NCBI GenBank assembly: GCA_936450465.1 | Contig: OW388291.1 | Location: 79,559,436-79,623,435, forward strand | DNA from: Gibbula magus | Lineage: Eukaryota > Mollusca > Gastropoda > Trochida > Trochidae | Reading direction: 5' to 3' | DNA length: 64,000 nucleotides | Part shown: piece by piece, positions 12,142 through 27,100 of the stretch | Layout: each line of letters begins with the position of its first letter | Position numbering within the stretch: the stretch's first letter is position 1 | Notes under the pieces: generated by a model | The model's database searches: none | What the model was told of the DNA's origin: nothing | The model's input: only the letters and a program-made list of their open reading frames with translations | Translations under genes and position numbers: made by a program

Positions 12142-15100
12142 CTGCAATACAAAAAGGGACTTAGACTTCCTTCAAAGACATTTTTTAAGCTGGCGAGATG
12201 AGAAAGTTAAGGGATTTACAAATGCAAATTCAGCATTCATTGCAATAAAAAAATTTATTCATAGAACTTTTCCAACTTAAGTGATTAGGAGAAACTGGTA
12301 TCGGTGTCATAGTGTCATGAAAGCATTGATGCACTGTGGCCACTAGGGGAGAGCAACATTACTGAAGTGCACTACTACATGCATGCATGAAATTGGTTGG
12401 AACCATTTCTGGATTTAGAAGTAAACCAACTACGATTATCATGTGACATGTTAGATTAGCGATGATACTTCCTTCTTCAATCAACATAATTTGACTACTC
12501 CTACATTAAGGTATATTCCCTTTTCAAAGTTAACTAGTGGCAACCCATGCTGAGTGACCATTTAACAGGAGACACAATTTTTTTTATCAGAGGGAATAAC
12601 CACTGACTGAAGATGCTGAAGAACCATGTATAGAGTTAAATAATGTTTCCTCACCTTCCACCTCCTGAGGTCTGTCCAGAGAGATTTGAACTCACTGTAA
12701 CCCAGCTTGCCGGACAGGTCACCCTGGACATGGTCAAGGAATACAACAACTATCTGGACATCTCTGGTGTTAACTGTAATTACCTTCATTGATCATGTCT
12801 CGTGAAATATGAGGAGGAGGAAACCAGTGTCTGTTGGTATAGAACTATCTACATAAGATATAACTGCAGCTGTAGGATGCAAAACAATACAAATATGCAA
12901 AATAAATGTCCCCTGGACAATAAAGAACTTTTTCTTAAAGAGATATTAAAGAAAAATAGTCACATTTTAATATATGTCTTAATACAAAGGAAAGAGTAAT
13001 TTAGTATCCATGAGATCTTGTTCATGTATGTCTCAATATAATGCAAAGAGTAATTTAGTATCCATGAGATCTTGTTCATGTATGTCTCAATATAATGCAA
13101 AGAGTAATTTAGTATCCATGAGATCTTGTTCATGTATGTCTCAATATAATGCAAAGAGTAATTTAGTATCCATGAGATCTTGTTCATGTAAGTCTCAATA
13201 TAATGCAAAGAGTAATTTAGTATCCATGAGATCTTGTTCATGTATGTCTCAATATAATGCAAAGAGTAATTTAGTATCCATGAGATCTTGTTCATGTATG
13301 TCTCAATATAATGCAAAGAGTAAGAGTAATTTAGTATCCATGAGATCTTGTTCATGTAGGTCTCAATATAATGCAAAGAGTAATTGAATATTCTTAAGAT
13401 CTTGTTCATGTAGGTCTCAATATAATGCAAAGAGTAATTTAGTATCCATGAGATCGTGTTCATGTAGGTCTCAATATAATGCAAAGAGTAATTTAGTATC
13501 CATGAGATCTTGTTCATGTAGGTCTCAATATAATGCAAAGAGTAATTGAATATTCTTAAGATCTTGTTCATGTAGGTCTCAATATAATGCAAAGAGTAAT
13601 TTAGTATCCATGAGATCTTGTTCATGTAAGTCTCAATATAATGCAAAGAGTAATTTAGTATCCATGAGATCTTGTTCATGTAAGTCTCAATATAATGCAA
13701 AGAGTAATTTAGTATCCATGAGATCTTGTTCATGTAAGTCTCAATATAATGCAAAGAGTAATTTAGTATCCATGAGATCTTGTTCATGTAAGTCTCAATA
13801 TAATGTAAAGAGTAATTTAGTATCCATGAGATCTTGTTCATGTAAGTCTCAATATAATGCAAAGAGTAATTTAGTATTCTTAAGATCCTGTTCATGTATG
13901 TCTCAATATAATGCAAAGAGTAATTTAGTATCCATGAGATCTTGTTCATGTAAGTCTCAATATAATGCAAAGAGTAATTTAGTATCCATGAGATCTTGTT
14001 CATGTAAGTCTCAATATAATGCAAAGAGTATTATTTAGTATCATTAAGATCTAGTTCATGTATGTCTCAATATAATGCAAAGAGTAATTTAGTATCATTA
14101 AGATCTTGTTCATGTAGGTCTCAATATAATGCAAAGAGTAATTTAGTATTCTTAAGATCCTGTTCATGTAAGTCTCAATATAATGCAAAGAGTAATTTAG
14201 TATCCATGAGATCTTGTTCATGTAAGTCTCAATATAATGCAAAGAGTAATTTAGTATCCATGAGATCTTGTTCATGTAAGTCTCAATATAATGCAAAGAG
14301 TAATTTAGTATCCATGAGATCTTGTTCATGTATGTCTCAATATAATGCAAAGAGTAATTTAGTATCCATGAGATCTTGTTCATGTATGTCTCAATATAAT
14401 GCAAAGAGTAATTTAGTATCCATAAGATCTTGTTCATGTATGTCTCAATATAATGCAAAGAGTAATTTAGTATCCATGAGATCTTGTTCATGTTTGTCTC
14501 AATATAATGCAAAGAGTAATTTAGTATCCATGAGATCTTGTTCATGTATGTCTCAATATAATGCAAAGAGTAATTTAGTATCCATGAGATCTTGTTCATG
14601 TATGTCTCAATATAATGCAAAGAGTAATTTAGTATCCATGAGATCTTGTTCATGTATGTCTCAATATAATGCAAAGAGTAATTTAGTATTCTTAAGATCT
14701 TGTTCATGTATGTCTCAATATAATGCAAAGAGTAATTTAGTATCCATGAGATCTTGTTCATGTATGTCTCAATATAATGCAAAGAGTAATTTAGTATCCA
14801 TGAGATCTTGTTCATGTATGTCTCAATATAATGCAAAGAGTAATTTAGTATCCATGAGATCTTGTTCATGTATGTCTCAATATAATGCAAAGAGTAATTT
14901 AGTATCCATGAGATCTTGTTCATGTATGTCTCAATATAATGCAAAGAGTAATTTAGTATTCTTAAGATCTTGTTCATGTAGGTCTCAATATAATGCAAAG
15001 AGTAATTTAGTATTCTTAAGATCTTGTTCATGTAAGTCCCAATATAATGCAAAGAGTAATTTAGTATTCTTAAGATCTTGTTTATGTATGTCTCAATATA

Positions 15101-18100
15101 ATGCAAAGAGTAATTTAGTATTCTTAAGATCTTGTTCATGTAGGTCTCAATATAATGCAAAGAGTAATTTAGTATTCTTAAGATCTTGTTCATGTAAGTC
15201 CCAATATAATGCAAAGAGTAATTTAGTATTCTTAAGATCTTGTTCATGTAAGTCCCAATATAATGCAAAGAGTAATTTAGTATTCTTAAGATCTTGTTCA
15301 TGTAAGTCCCAATATAATGCAAAGAGTAATTTAGTATTCTTAAGATCTTGTTTATGTATGTCTCAATATAATGCAAAGAGTAATTTAGTATTCTTAAGAT
15401 CTTGTTCATGTAGGTCTCAATATAATGCAAAGAGTAATTTAGTATTCTTAAGATCTTGTTCATGTAAGTCCCAATATAATGCAAAGAGTAATTTAGTATT
15501 CTTAAGATCTTGTTCATGTAAGTCCCAATATAATGCAAAGAGTAATTTAGTATTCTTAAGATCTTGTTCATGTAAGTCCCAATATAATGCAAAGAGTAAT
15601 TGAGTATTCTTAAGATCTTGTTCATGTAAGTCCCAATATAATGCAAAGAGTAATTGAGTATTCTTAAGATCTTGTTCAAGAGAATCTTTCATTTCAAAGG
15701 ATACGTCATGCATAGCCACCATACTACGGGTGCATTCCACGCTGAAACCATCAAAGACGAATTCTGAAATTGAACGAAATTGAAAATTATAAACAATATA
15801 GATATAATTTGTTACCAAACTGTTATGTACGTTGAAGAGACAGAACAAACTATGAAACTATTGCAACCAAGAACCATATCATTATGTTTCAAACAGAACA
15901 AGAGAAGCAAGAAGCTTAATGACATTACTATTGTTAGTTTCACATTGTATTTAAACAAATCTAAGTAGTCTTTTTAGAAATTTAATTTATAATCTAAACT
16001 ACTTGACTTAAATGTTGAACATTTACTTCAGTTAGGTAACAGAAACTGCAACTTGTGCAGAACCCGTTAAGAGTTAGTATATTTCCCTTTTACCAATGTT
16101 ATTAATGTTTAAATAAAATATTTACATTCTATTGTAATATTTCAGCTATGTGTAATAGTGATCGCCAAAATGTCTGAACAATCTGTCCAGGAAATTTTGG
16201 ATGGATGCAGGGTTCTAACTAATGAATTTATATTTCTTGCATTTCCAAAAATATTTAAGCTCCTTTAATATGCAATCATATATAGCTGCATTTTCAATAA
16301 AACTAAACTTGCATTCCATATTCTATCATTTCAATTTTTTTTTAATTTTCAAATGATTAATGAACATAAATTTTAATATAAATATTTGATATAAATGCCC
16401 AAAAAAATCCCAAGTGATTGGGCACAATCTTAAAATGCTTCGAACTGGTTGTGAATCTAAATTTCCAATCAAGAATTAATATTTCAAATTTTCAGAATAC
16501 AAAATGCAAGAAAAGTTCATACCATTTTACAATGTGCTAAAAGCTGCCACACGGTCTACTTAAAGCTGTCAACCAGGTAATTCCAAACTTTTGAACAATG
16601 ATTTTGTTCTTCAAAAGCTGGTCATAAGCCATAACATATGTTTGCATATGATTCTAAATGTGTATGAGAATGGAGATGGACATTTAACATATTGCATGGG
16701 ATTGGTTGTTTTTGTGTCAGTATTCTGAAAAATATAACAATTTATTGATTTTTCATGAAAGATTATTGCATTCACAAATCGTTTTGTATTTAGAATGGAA
16801 TGAAAATATCAAAATTGTATATATAAATAAATTATCAGCACTGTTCAAATTAAATTTTGAAAGTTTAGTCATCTTATATTTTTAAAACAGTGTTAATGAC
16901 TTGGAAAAAATTCTTGTTGCATATATTTTCCTTAAAATCTTTAAAAATAATTGGATAATAAATAATTGGTTAAAACAACAAATCCCAAGCAATACAGAGA
17001 TTGTGCAATTGAATGTTGAGGTTAAAGTTGTGAAAAATTTGTTTGCTATTAAAGAATATTAGTTACATGAAAATATGAGAATAGGTTGAAAATTGGATTG
17101 GCATAAATCATTCCTCATTTAAACATTAACCTAAAATAGAATTAAAACACAGGGTTGTCATAAAGTCAAACATACATATAAGATGTATTTGACATAAGGG
17201 GCATCATCCAATTGTTTGTTAAACAAAAACTTATTTGGAACATTGGGACATCATAAAATCAATCCATGTTTACAAAGTAAAATAAGTTAGGGATATTTAA
17301 AAGTTCATGAATGATATTTCATCATTTTGTTAATGAATAATTTGATCATATTTTAAAATTTAAATTTTTTTGCATCTATTCCTAACTATTTTTGTCCAAT
17401 ATATTAGAAAATTCATAGCAAACAAAACTTTTCAAGGACAACCTGAGAATTTTACGTCTGGAATAGATGATAGTTGAAACTAAAATGGTTAGGGACGTCA
17501 TTCCATATGGCTGACATGATCCTTACAGTTACACGGCAGATAGAATAACAGAATACACAACCTCTATTTATATAGCGAAAAAGTGTAATAACATAAAATA
17601 AACAAATATGTGATTCTTTAAGTTTGATTAAACATGGACCATGCTAATCAGAATATTTCCCATATTTATTCCACGGAATTTCATCTTCAGATATCACTTA
17701 TATTTAATGATATTATATATTTAAATTTACCTTTAACAAAACAATACTAAAAATATAATTTAGTAATATTAGTGACATTTTAGAATAAAGCTTTTGGCAA
17801 AGAATTAGTTAGTGTTAGTAATTTGTGTGTTTATTAAATTTCTAATATTCCCTCATGAAAATAATGAAAATCCATAAAATGAAAAACCAATGTCATTGAT
17901 GAAACGGAATTATTTTTTTTTGATTACGAAAACCACAAACGGGATATGAATAAAACTATATAAAATGTTAAGTTGTCACCATTGAGAAAGAATGAAATAT
18001 TTTGTAACCAAACCAAAAGCTGGGAAAGAAATATTAGAAATATTCTGATATATATCCGAAACCATGGGTTTCTAGCTAACAGGGTGATAGATTGTGTCAG

Positions 18101-21100
18101 CCGTAATACTTAATCATCGTCTTACCCAAACAGTCGTCTGGCGAACAAACAGGAAAATGTTAGTGCTTCACTTCACACTCAACACAAGGGTTTAATTAAA
18201 AGAGTAGAGACATAGGTTATTATTTCTAATTATCTAGAATAATTAGATTCTAATGATTTATTCAATTTGTGAAATTAACACTGAAAATTTCTAGTGAAGA
18301 AAGAGTGAGATTGACTTTGTTTTGAAAATTGCAAACCGGTGAAAGCATTACGTTTTTTTCAAAGGGTTGAGTGAGTTATTGTTTAACAAAGCTTAGGCAA
18401 CATTGTAGCTATTAGCGGTGATTTGATGAAAGAAATGGCAGTCATTTTTCTCCAATGAAGAGGTTTTGTTTTCAGGAATGTTAGAAAAGTCATCTACTGT
18501 TCCTTAAATCTGTTGAACTTTTATAATAATAGTTTCATCAAAAGATGTCATTGAAATTTTTATTCAATATCAAACCCTTGTATTTCTGATACAAATGAAA
18601 GAATGATTTAAAAGAAACAAATAAGATATTGATACTTCATTAAATCATTCTTTCACACCACATTTCACACATACAGATAATGTTTGTATATTATACGTAC
18701 ACCTCTATCAAATCAGAATTTCAAAAATATGTATCAAATTAAAGCATGCATTAATTTTATATAAATTGTGCATATACATGAATTCATTTGGTTCAGTTAT
18801 GAAAAATAGTGATAATTTTTGCATTTGAGTAATTCATGCAAAATAATGGCAGCATTCAATAATTATTTCATAAACATTTCCTCTGATAGGTAGCATTTTC
18901 AGCATTGTTACAATGTTTTCAAACATTAAAGTCAATAAACAATGATTGTGCACTGTGGCTATACACTATTATTTATAAATTGTCAAAAGATATTCACACG
19001 ATTGATAGATATTCAATATTCTTTTCAATTACAACACACAAACCTCTAGACCCCTCAAGAAACACTTAAATGATGAAACAAATTTTACATTTACATCTTA
19101 CTTCCACACCAAGAAGAAGAAAATTTAAAATGCAACTTTGAATAACATTCATGCAATACAGATTGAAGTCAAAAGCATTGATAATCTTGAATATCTTGAA
19201 GTACAACAAATACATGAAAAAATTATTTTTTTAAATAATATATTAAAAGTAGAAAAGAATGGTCTAATAGATGATTCAGAGATCATTCACATATTAATTG
19301 AGAAAGTAAAGATACATTTAGTTAAACCTAACAACTAATTATGTGACTGTAAATAAAGGCGCATACGTACACTGCACTATAAAAACAAAGGCCTGTTATC
19401 GTACTACATTTCCTTGTGATCAATTTCACCCTAAAGTGACGGATCAAGAAGGGGGGGTTCAAGAGTCAATACCCCTTTACCCCCTTCCCCTAAACGTTTT
19501 GCATGTGCATTTTACGATCAACGTTGGTGAACACCCCCTCCTTAAAAAAACAATACCATTACATATAACTAATGCTTTTATTTAGCCTTTTTAAATAAGA
19601 TAATTTAATCTAAGAATTAAAATGCTATTATTAAACGAATGATCCTATCCTGCCTACCTTTTGTGAAGACCGTATTGAGAATATCTCGTAGCTCATAGGC
19701 ATCAATCTCCATATCCTCGCCAGCGATACGACGGAAACTTTCCTTCAGACCTTCCTCTTGTTCCTGTTCCTGTTCCGTGGGTGGTGGTGCCTCCTGGTGA
19801 AAGAAATTAGTACTAACCCATTAGAAAATGTGATCAATAATGTATTATACAATCGTCAATAATTTTATCTTTATTTTCCATCCATAAGTCTTAAAATATT
19901 TGATTTTATGTCCGTTTTATATTTAATATACTTACCTTGTTTAAATTTAAACCTATGAAATAATCAAATGTGTGTACATTATGTCTTAAATAAACTTTAT
20001 TCCCCATGTTTGCATTCATGTAATTCTAAAACTACAGTTCTTCATAGTAAATGCTTTGAAAATAAAATTCAATTAATGAATTAACGATTTTGTTTATCCA
20101 TGTTCCTGCCATTGAAGCAAATTATTATTTTCCCAATCAGTTAGTTGATGCTGTGAACATTCCCATATTACTCTGGTGATGGTGGTATTAACATTTGAAA
20201 GTTATCTCAAAACATTAAAGACAGTATTCGTGATTACACCTGAAAAATAGACTTGTGTTACATTTCACTGAAATTAAATACCTTGGTTTAAAAGATTCAG
20301 TAAAACAAACTAAATAAATATATTGGAATGTTAAGGATGAAATGCAGTCTGAATAAAATCGACGGTTTTCCGAGGAATAAAAATTACAAAATAGTGCATC
20401 TACCGGGATACCAACTCATATCGTTCGGAGGTTTCCTTGCAAAACCATCTGATAACAGCCTATTAACTTCCGTGTTCTTACGCAATTCAGTTGACCAATC
20501 ACAAGACCTCCAACAAAAGCTTTCGGTGCAGCAAGCTAGGGGCAGATAACTTCAAACAGCTATCCTTTTGTCTGTTCTGGCACTCGTTTAAAAAACTATG
20601 ATGTGATTGGTCAGCTATTTGACTAGGATTCGTCTGCGTTAAACGCCTTTAGACCTTGTGGCGAGGAATCTACAGACCCAGTTCGTTACCCAGTAGATGC
20701 ATTATTTTGCAAATTTTAGTTCAAGGAATAAGGTCGATTTTAATCAGACTGGGATGATATGATTTGTGAAACAAGAAGCTTGATGACTATGAATTAAGGG
20801 GGAGATGAACAAAGGTTAATATACGTAAAGCAACAAAATAATGACAATTTAAACAAAACAAGTTTGAATTTCTGTTCACTACCAATTAAGGTTAACTATT
20901 TTACTATGTGATATGACTTTATAACTATACAAAATCATTTCAAATGAAAATCAAAATATTTTCTTAATACAGATGGTACACAAACAACAAGCGAATAAAA
21001 TATTTAAAAAAATAAATTTAATAAAGCTGCTCAAAGAAGTCATGCATTGAATTCAAAGAGCTCAAGCAAAATGTCAAAAATAAAAATTTCAACATGACTT

Positions 21101-24100
21101 CGAATTTCAAATTTTCTTTAACAGAAAATCCCAAACTTTTTATCAATAAAGCAACACAAAAGACATAGCCACGCACAAAATGTCAAAGAGGAACAGTATA
21201 GGACTCTAGCCCAAAAATATGAGCACTCGGAGAGACTATATAGTCATAAGGTGAAAGGTCAAATGATAACCTCGCTTGCAGCGTCTTCATGCTGACTGTC
21301 GCTGTCATGCTGTGACAACATAGCATTGCAAATAAGAGTGGAAATAAACAAACAGAGGCAATGATGAGATGCAAACAAAGTTTGGGAAGCTTGTATTGAG
21401 AAAATAAATATTGTATCGAAATCAGAGAAATGAAATTAATGAATGTTGGTGCTTGGGTCTATAACTAAGTCATTGCTGATAAAATAAACTATGTCCTGTC
21501 TATATTTATACATATCATTGATTTTTAAAAAAAAAGGTAAAACGTGTAGGTTAATGTATAGGTTTCAGATTATTTTGTATATATCATAACTTAATTACCA
21601 TTTACCGATAATCTATAATCGATAATCCTGAAATATCATAATTTAATCATCTTAAATGACCATTATCTAATCCTGATTTTCAATTTTGACTTCAACATTG
21701 AAAGCCTTTTCTTTACCTACCTAAATACACTTACTCAAATCAAACAAGTTCTATCTAAGAAAATTTATAAAACATTGTCAAAAACTTTTCAAGAAAAAAA
21801 ATTAAATAGGCACACAGATACCATGCAAAAATTTTGAATACAACACTATTGAAAATGAAACATTTTGTCTTTGCAAAAACTGACAACAAAGAAGTTATTT
21901 AAATGATTATTAAGTAAAATCTAAATCTGAACAATAACATGAATTAGTAGTTGAGTAAGAATATTTCGACAACATTTTCAGCACACTTTGATGACTTACT
22001 AGTCTCCTTTGAACCTAGATATTGAAAATAGTGCGTTTGTTATTCCCAATCCTTTGCTTATCTAAATAACAACTTTAGTTAACCTTTTCAGAAAAATAAA
22101 TTTCATCAGCATGGAGAGTACAGATATCTTTAAGAAAAAATTCTGTTAAAACTTTATGTCTAAAATTAAATAATAAATCTTATTCTATTTCATTGTTGAT
22201 TTTTTAATAAGGTAGGAGTTTTATGAATTTAAAAATAGATTAATTTGTATGACTCAGGTTGTTCAGCTTGTGATTAAAATCATTTGAAAATGATAAAATT
22301 TAAATAAATTACGTACATAAATTTCATGCACAATTTAAAAAATTGTATCAAATATATGTGTAACATTTATAAAGTTAATTTTTCCTGAAAAAAGATTGGT
22401 TTCAGAGTCGACACACTGTTAAAAGGTTGGAGCGTAATTTGGCATGGAGGGTTGGTATTCAGGGGAGATCACTCTAACTACCTTTCCTGGCCTAGCTGCC
22501 AAGAGTGGCTGCGACTCTGTCTGGATAACTTCGTCAGAAGTTAGTCCAGTGTGATAAGCGAGCACCGTCCATAGAGAACATTACAAAGACAGATAAAACA
22601 CCACGAGATAACAAGAATATTCTATACAAACTAAAAAGCAAAATAAATTGAGAAGACATGACATTAACAATAGGAGTAAAGAAGATTTTTTTTTATAGAT
22701 GAACTGAATGAATAGCACAATAAGGAAGTACAACACTGACTAGCTAATAAGGCATTCTACATTTCTTATATTTATTAGCGGAGAAAAAGTAAATGTAGAA
22801 ACAGGCATTCAGAAGTTAAAAAGTCTTCAAAAGGAAATGAGTGAAACTACTTTGAATGCAAGTGATAGCTTGAAGAACTACACAGTTGAAAAGATAATAC
22901 AGGATATATAAACAGATACATTGACAATAAAGATTTTAAATGAGGAAATGTCAACTAAAAAACATCAGAAAAACATTTATTGAAAGATTTTACAGTTTAG
23001 GATTAATTGCATGCCTTACTGATGGGTTAGACTTAGAGAACAACATGCTCGGTGATCATTAAACTGTTGATATCAGATTTTAAATTGTTAACTGACATTT
23101 TTGAATATTTAACCAAACCACCTCACACATTTAACAGTGTCAACAACTCACAAAATCAATCTTATATTTATTTCCAAAGACAAAACGTCCATGCATATAA
23201 CTGGTAGAAGTAGTAGTTCAAACAATATGTTAATAAAGAAATCCACAAACATTTACACTTATCACAATACCTGTCCTTTTATAATAGTTTTTATAAATAT
23301 GACTTCAGAAAAAAAGGTGTAATTCTATGAAATTTTATAGAATTTGACAGTTAATATAGAAGTATGGTTGATAAAATAACAGCTTACTTTTTTTTATTAC
23401 AGCCGTTCATGATGTTAGTTTCAAAATTTATGGAAATAGTATTCTTATATCTATTTTAAAAAGCTTTTCAGGTAAATTTTATTTAATTTTCCTTTAGAGT
23501 AAAAAAATATTAAATAAAGTCTCTAAATTATGATTTTCTTTTTGAAAAGATGTGATGTGTTTCTAATTTTTATCCTTGTTAAATTTCAATTTGTGTACAC
23601 AGATAGCCATAGACTTGCTAAAGGATAAATTAGATAAAGGTTCCCTATAAATACAGTGAGTTGCAGGGATAAATAATTGACTTATCTTGCTTTTATGATA
23701 ATGAGATGAGGAAAACAACAAACTTGAAAGGCTCCTTGTACCAGATTACATTTTATTAGCATGCTCTAGGCTTCACCCCAGAAGATTCTTCCACGAATAT
23801 CACCAATGTGTTACCAAAGATATCCCAAATCAAAAGATCAACTTTAATTTAAAACAAAAGTTTCATAATAAGATCTAACTTATGAGATATGTTTCTGCAT
23901 ATATGTGGTACAAAAATGATGCTATTGGTTGATCTTTTGATGTATACATATGAAATTTCAGGTGAAACTTACTGCATCCGAATGTGCTGGCTTTAATAAT
24001 ATTTGTACTTCAGAAAAACACTTTAAAAGGTGATTTCAAGAAGATGATAATTGTATCTTGTTGCTTCCTGATCCAACACATCATCAAAATGCCTACAAGA

Positions 24101-27100
24101 TTTACAACACTATCATTTTATTTCCTATAGATTCATAGCTTATTTTAAGTAAGAAGTAAAGGATAGTTTATTAAGATGAAATAACACGAGACAGATATTT
24201 CCTCATTATTTTACACTTTCACTGAATAATTATGTTTAGCAGACAAGCTTCAAACATAAATGTTATTCAGAAATTAGAAACGTGTCAATGATTCAGTCCA
24301 CGCCATCTTCATGCGTTTATTCTGCATAACAGTTATCATATTTTTGTAAGTATCAAATGCTTCAAACAAGTTTAAGATAACCATAAATGCATATGGTATA
24401 TTCAAATATTAATTGAGAAATACAATCAACACAACATCCTGTAAGTAAATTTTCATTCCAAGTCTAAACTCCATGCTTTTAAAACAGTTTTCACACTTAA
24501 ATGTATCATTAGGTCGTCCATGCTGTATTCCATATTATCACCACACTTGACTGTCAGTCGTCCATGCATGTCAATTCAGTCTAAACTTACTGAGGATCTG
24601 ACTGCTTGTGGAACTTGTACTGGGCGACGTTGATGCTAATAAAGTTATTAATATTTAAGAAATTATTCTCCAGACTATACCACAACCTCATTGAGATGTT
24701 AGAATGAAAAGTAATATTCTGGAGATAGCATACCATTCCCTTTTTGGATGTTAGGTATTAAAAAAATTCCTTAACGTTAGACATTAATTAGGTAAAAAAG
24801 TATCATAAAATGATGTGATAACTAACTAAGTACATACAATGTGCATAAAATTAAATTTTGGGCTTAAGTGCTTAAACAAGAACAGTGCAATGACATTATG
24901 GAACCAAATATGGTCAATGGTAAATATGGTAAGTGGAAGTTGGGTGTCTTGTTGGTATCATTCCTTGATAAGCAAGATAAGGGACTACAGAGTATATCTA
25001 CATAGTCTTTGAGGGGTATTTAGAAGTTGAATAAATAAGAAAACAAGATTTTATGGATAACGACTTCTTTATTGTGAAGATACACAACATTTCGGAGAAT
25101 ATGCTTACTCTTTCAACAGGAGCATATACTCTGAAACGTGTATCTACACAATGAAAAGTTGTTATACAGAAAATCTAGTTTACTTATATATCTACATAGT
25201 TTACTAGAGATATTGTGGATGCATATAACATGACTTCACTACCAGAAAGTTTCTAGTCGATAGAAGTATTTCCTACATCAGCTTAGAGTCATACAGGGTA
25301 CAAGCAAGTGACAAGCATGATCGTTTCTTCATTTTGAAAATCACAATAAACAACAACACTTTGCCTGTATAAAATTGTTGGATTATATTCGCTTTAGATT
25401 TCCAGGCTAACAATGAAATGAAATACTACTTTGTTGCGATGTAATCATCAATATCTGCTACAAATGTTCTAGATATAATTTATTTTCTACAATACCTTAT
25501 ATTTAGAATTAAATGCTTCTAATATCTCTCATTTATAACCTGTGGGAAATATTCATAAAAATACTGTTCTTTTGGTCTTTTGAATTGACAATTTTACTTT
25601 TAGAAGTGGTCATCAAAGGAAAAGTTTTTTTAAAGTGGTTTTTATAAGTAGTTTCTGCGATACATGCTTATCACTTGCATATCTTGAACTTTAAATAAAA
25701 TAACAGATAAACTTACTCCTTCGTCATATGAAGTCCTCTCATCCAACTCTCTGAAACATGGAAACAATATTGAATAAGAATATTTCCTGAAATGAGAAAT
25801 GAATGAGACGTGAGAGCAACAAATGAATGAGAATGATGAAGAGAATTCAGAAGAAGGGCGAGAAATAGATTGAAAACTTGACGAGAAAAAAGCAGTTAAG
25901 TTACTAGAAGCAGAGAGTTGCAAAATTTTAAAGTAATGCAAATTATTTTAAAAATGCAGTACATACAGATTATTAATTGGCTGCACAGTGATAACAATTA
26001 ATAAGCATTGAAATAAGAAAGTGTTATTAAGCAAATTATTTACAAATAAAACAGTAACAAACACAAGAGCAAGAACTATATAATTAAGTATAATGGAAGC
26101 AAGCAGTGAAGACAACACGAAAAGCACACAAAAAAACAAGCCTCAATGTGTATTTAGTTCAAAAGAAATTGAAGAAATTAAACCATCAATGTAGTGCTGT
26201 CAAGATGATTGGCTTTGGCAGCTCTTGCATGCTCACTATTCTATATTTAAATTTTCTTGAAAGAAAAATCATTTTGGCCAGTTATAATTTTGATGTGCAT
26301 TTGAGTTCACTAAGTTGAATTCACTGAGATCTCAATGTGCATTTTGTTTAAAAGAAATTAAACCATCAAAGAAAGGTTATCAAGATGATTGCCACTTTTC
26401 CTTTCTTTGTTATTTCCAATTTACCTAAACGGACATGAATTAACAAAGAAAATAAAATATTCAAATTCTTTCTCTAACTGTTTGTATGTAGTATGGTTAT
26501 CATCCAACAGCATTTACATCAGGACTTGGATTTAAAGTGATCATCATTTTGCACTCAAGATCCTAATTGTGTAATTTGAAATACATGTACCCGGTAATGT
26601 AAAATATCATCATTATGCGTATAGCCGAAGAAGTATTCTAATGAAGTCTGCAGAAGCTGACCTCAGCGATTTTCATTGGGGATCATCTGAGAGAATTCCA
26701 TGTACCCGGTAATGTAAAATATCATCATTATGCGTATAGCCGAAGAAGTATTCTAATGAAGTCTGCAGAAGCTGACCTCAGCGATTTTCATTGAGATCAT
26801 CTGAGAGAATTCCATGTACCCGGTAATGTAAAATATCATCATTATGCGTATAGCCGAAGAAGTATTCTAATGAAGTCTGCAGAAGCTGACCTCAGCGATT
26901 TTCATTGAGATCATCTGAGAGAATTCCATGTACCCGGTAATGTAAAATATCATCATTATGCGTATAGCCGAAGAAGTATTCTAATGAAGTCTGCAGAAGC
27001 TGACCTCAGCGATTTTCATTGAGATCATCTGAGAGAATTCCATGTACCCGGTAATGTAAAATATCATCATTATGCGTATAGCCGAAGAAGTATTCTAATG

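Noticed and set aside
12960..15679. Open frames on both strands with 18-residue repeats ([10 protein letters not shown]..., [12 protein letters not shown]...)
   Set aside because: The 54-bp period is a multiple of three, so the frame stays open by periodicity on both strands. The array lies between two confident calpain exons.
19138..19585. Two small plus-strand open frames (66 and 80 codons)
   Set aside because: AT-rich, no recognisable domain, no splice or promoter support. They lie in a calpain intron.
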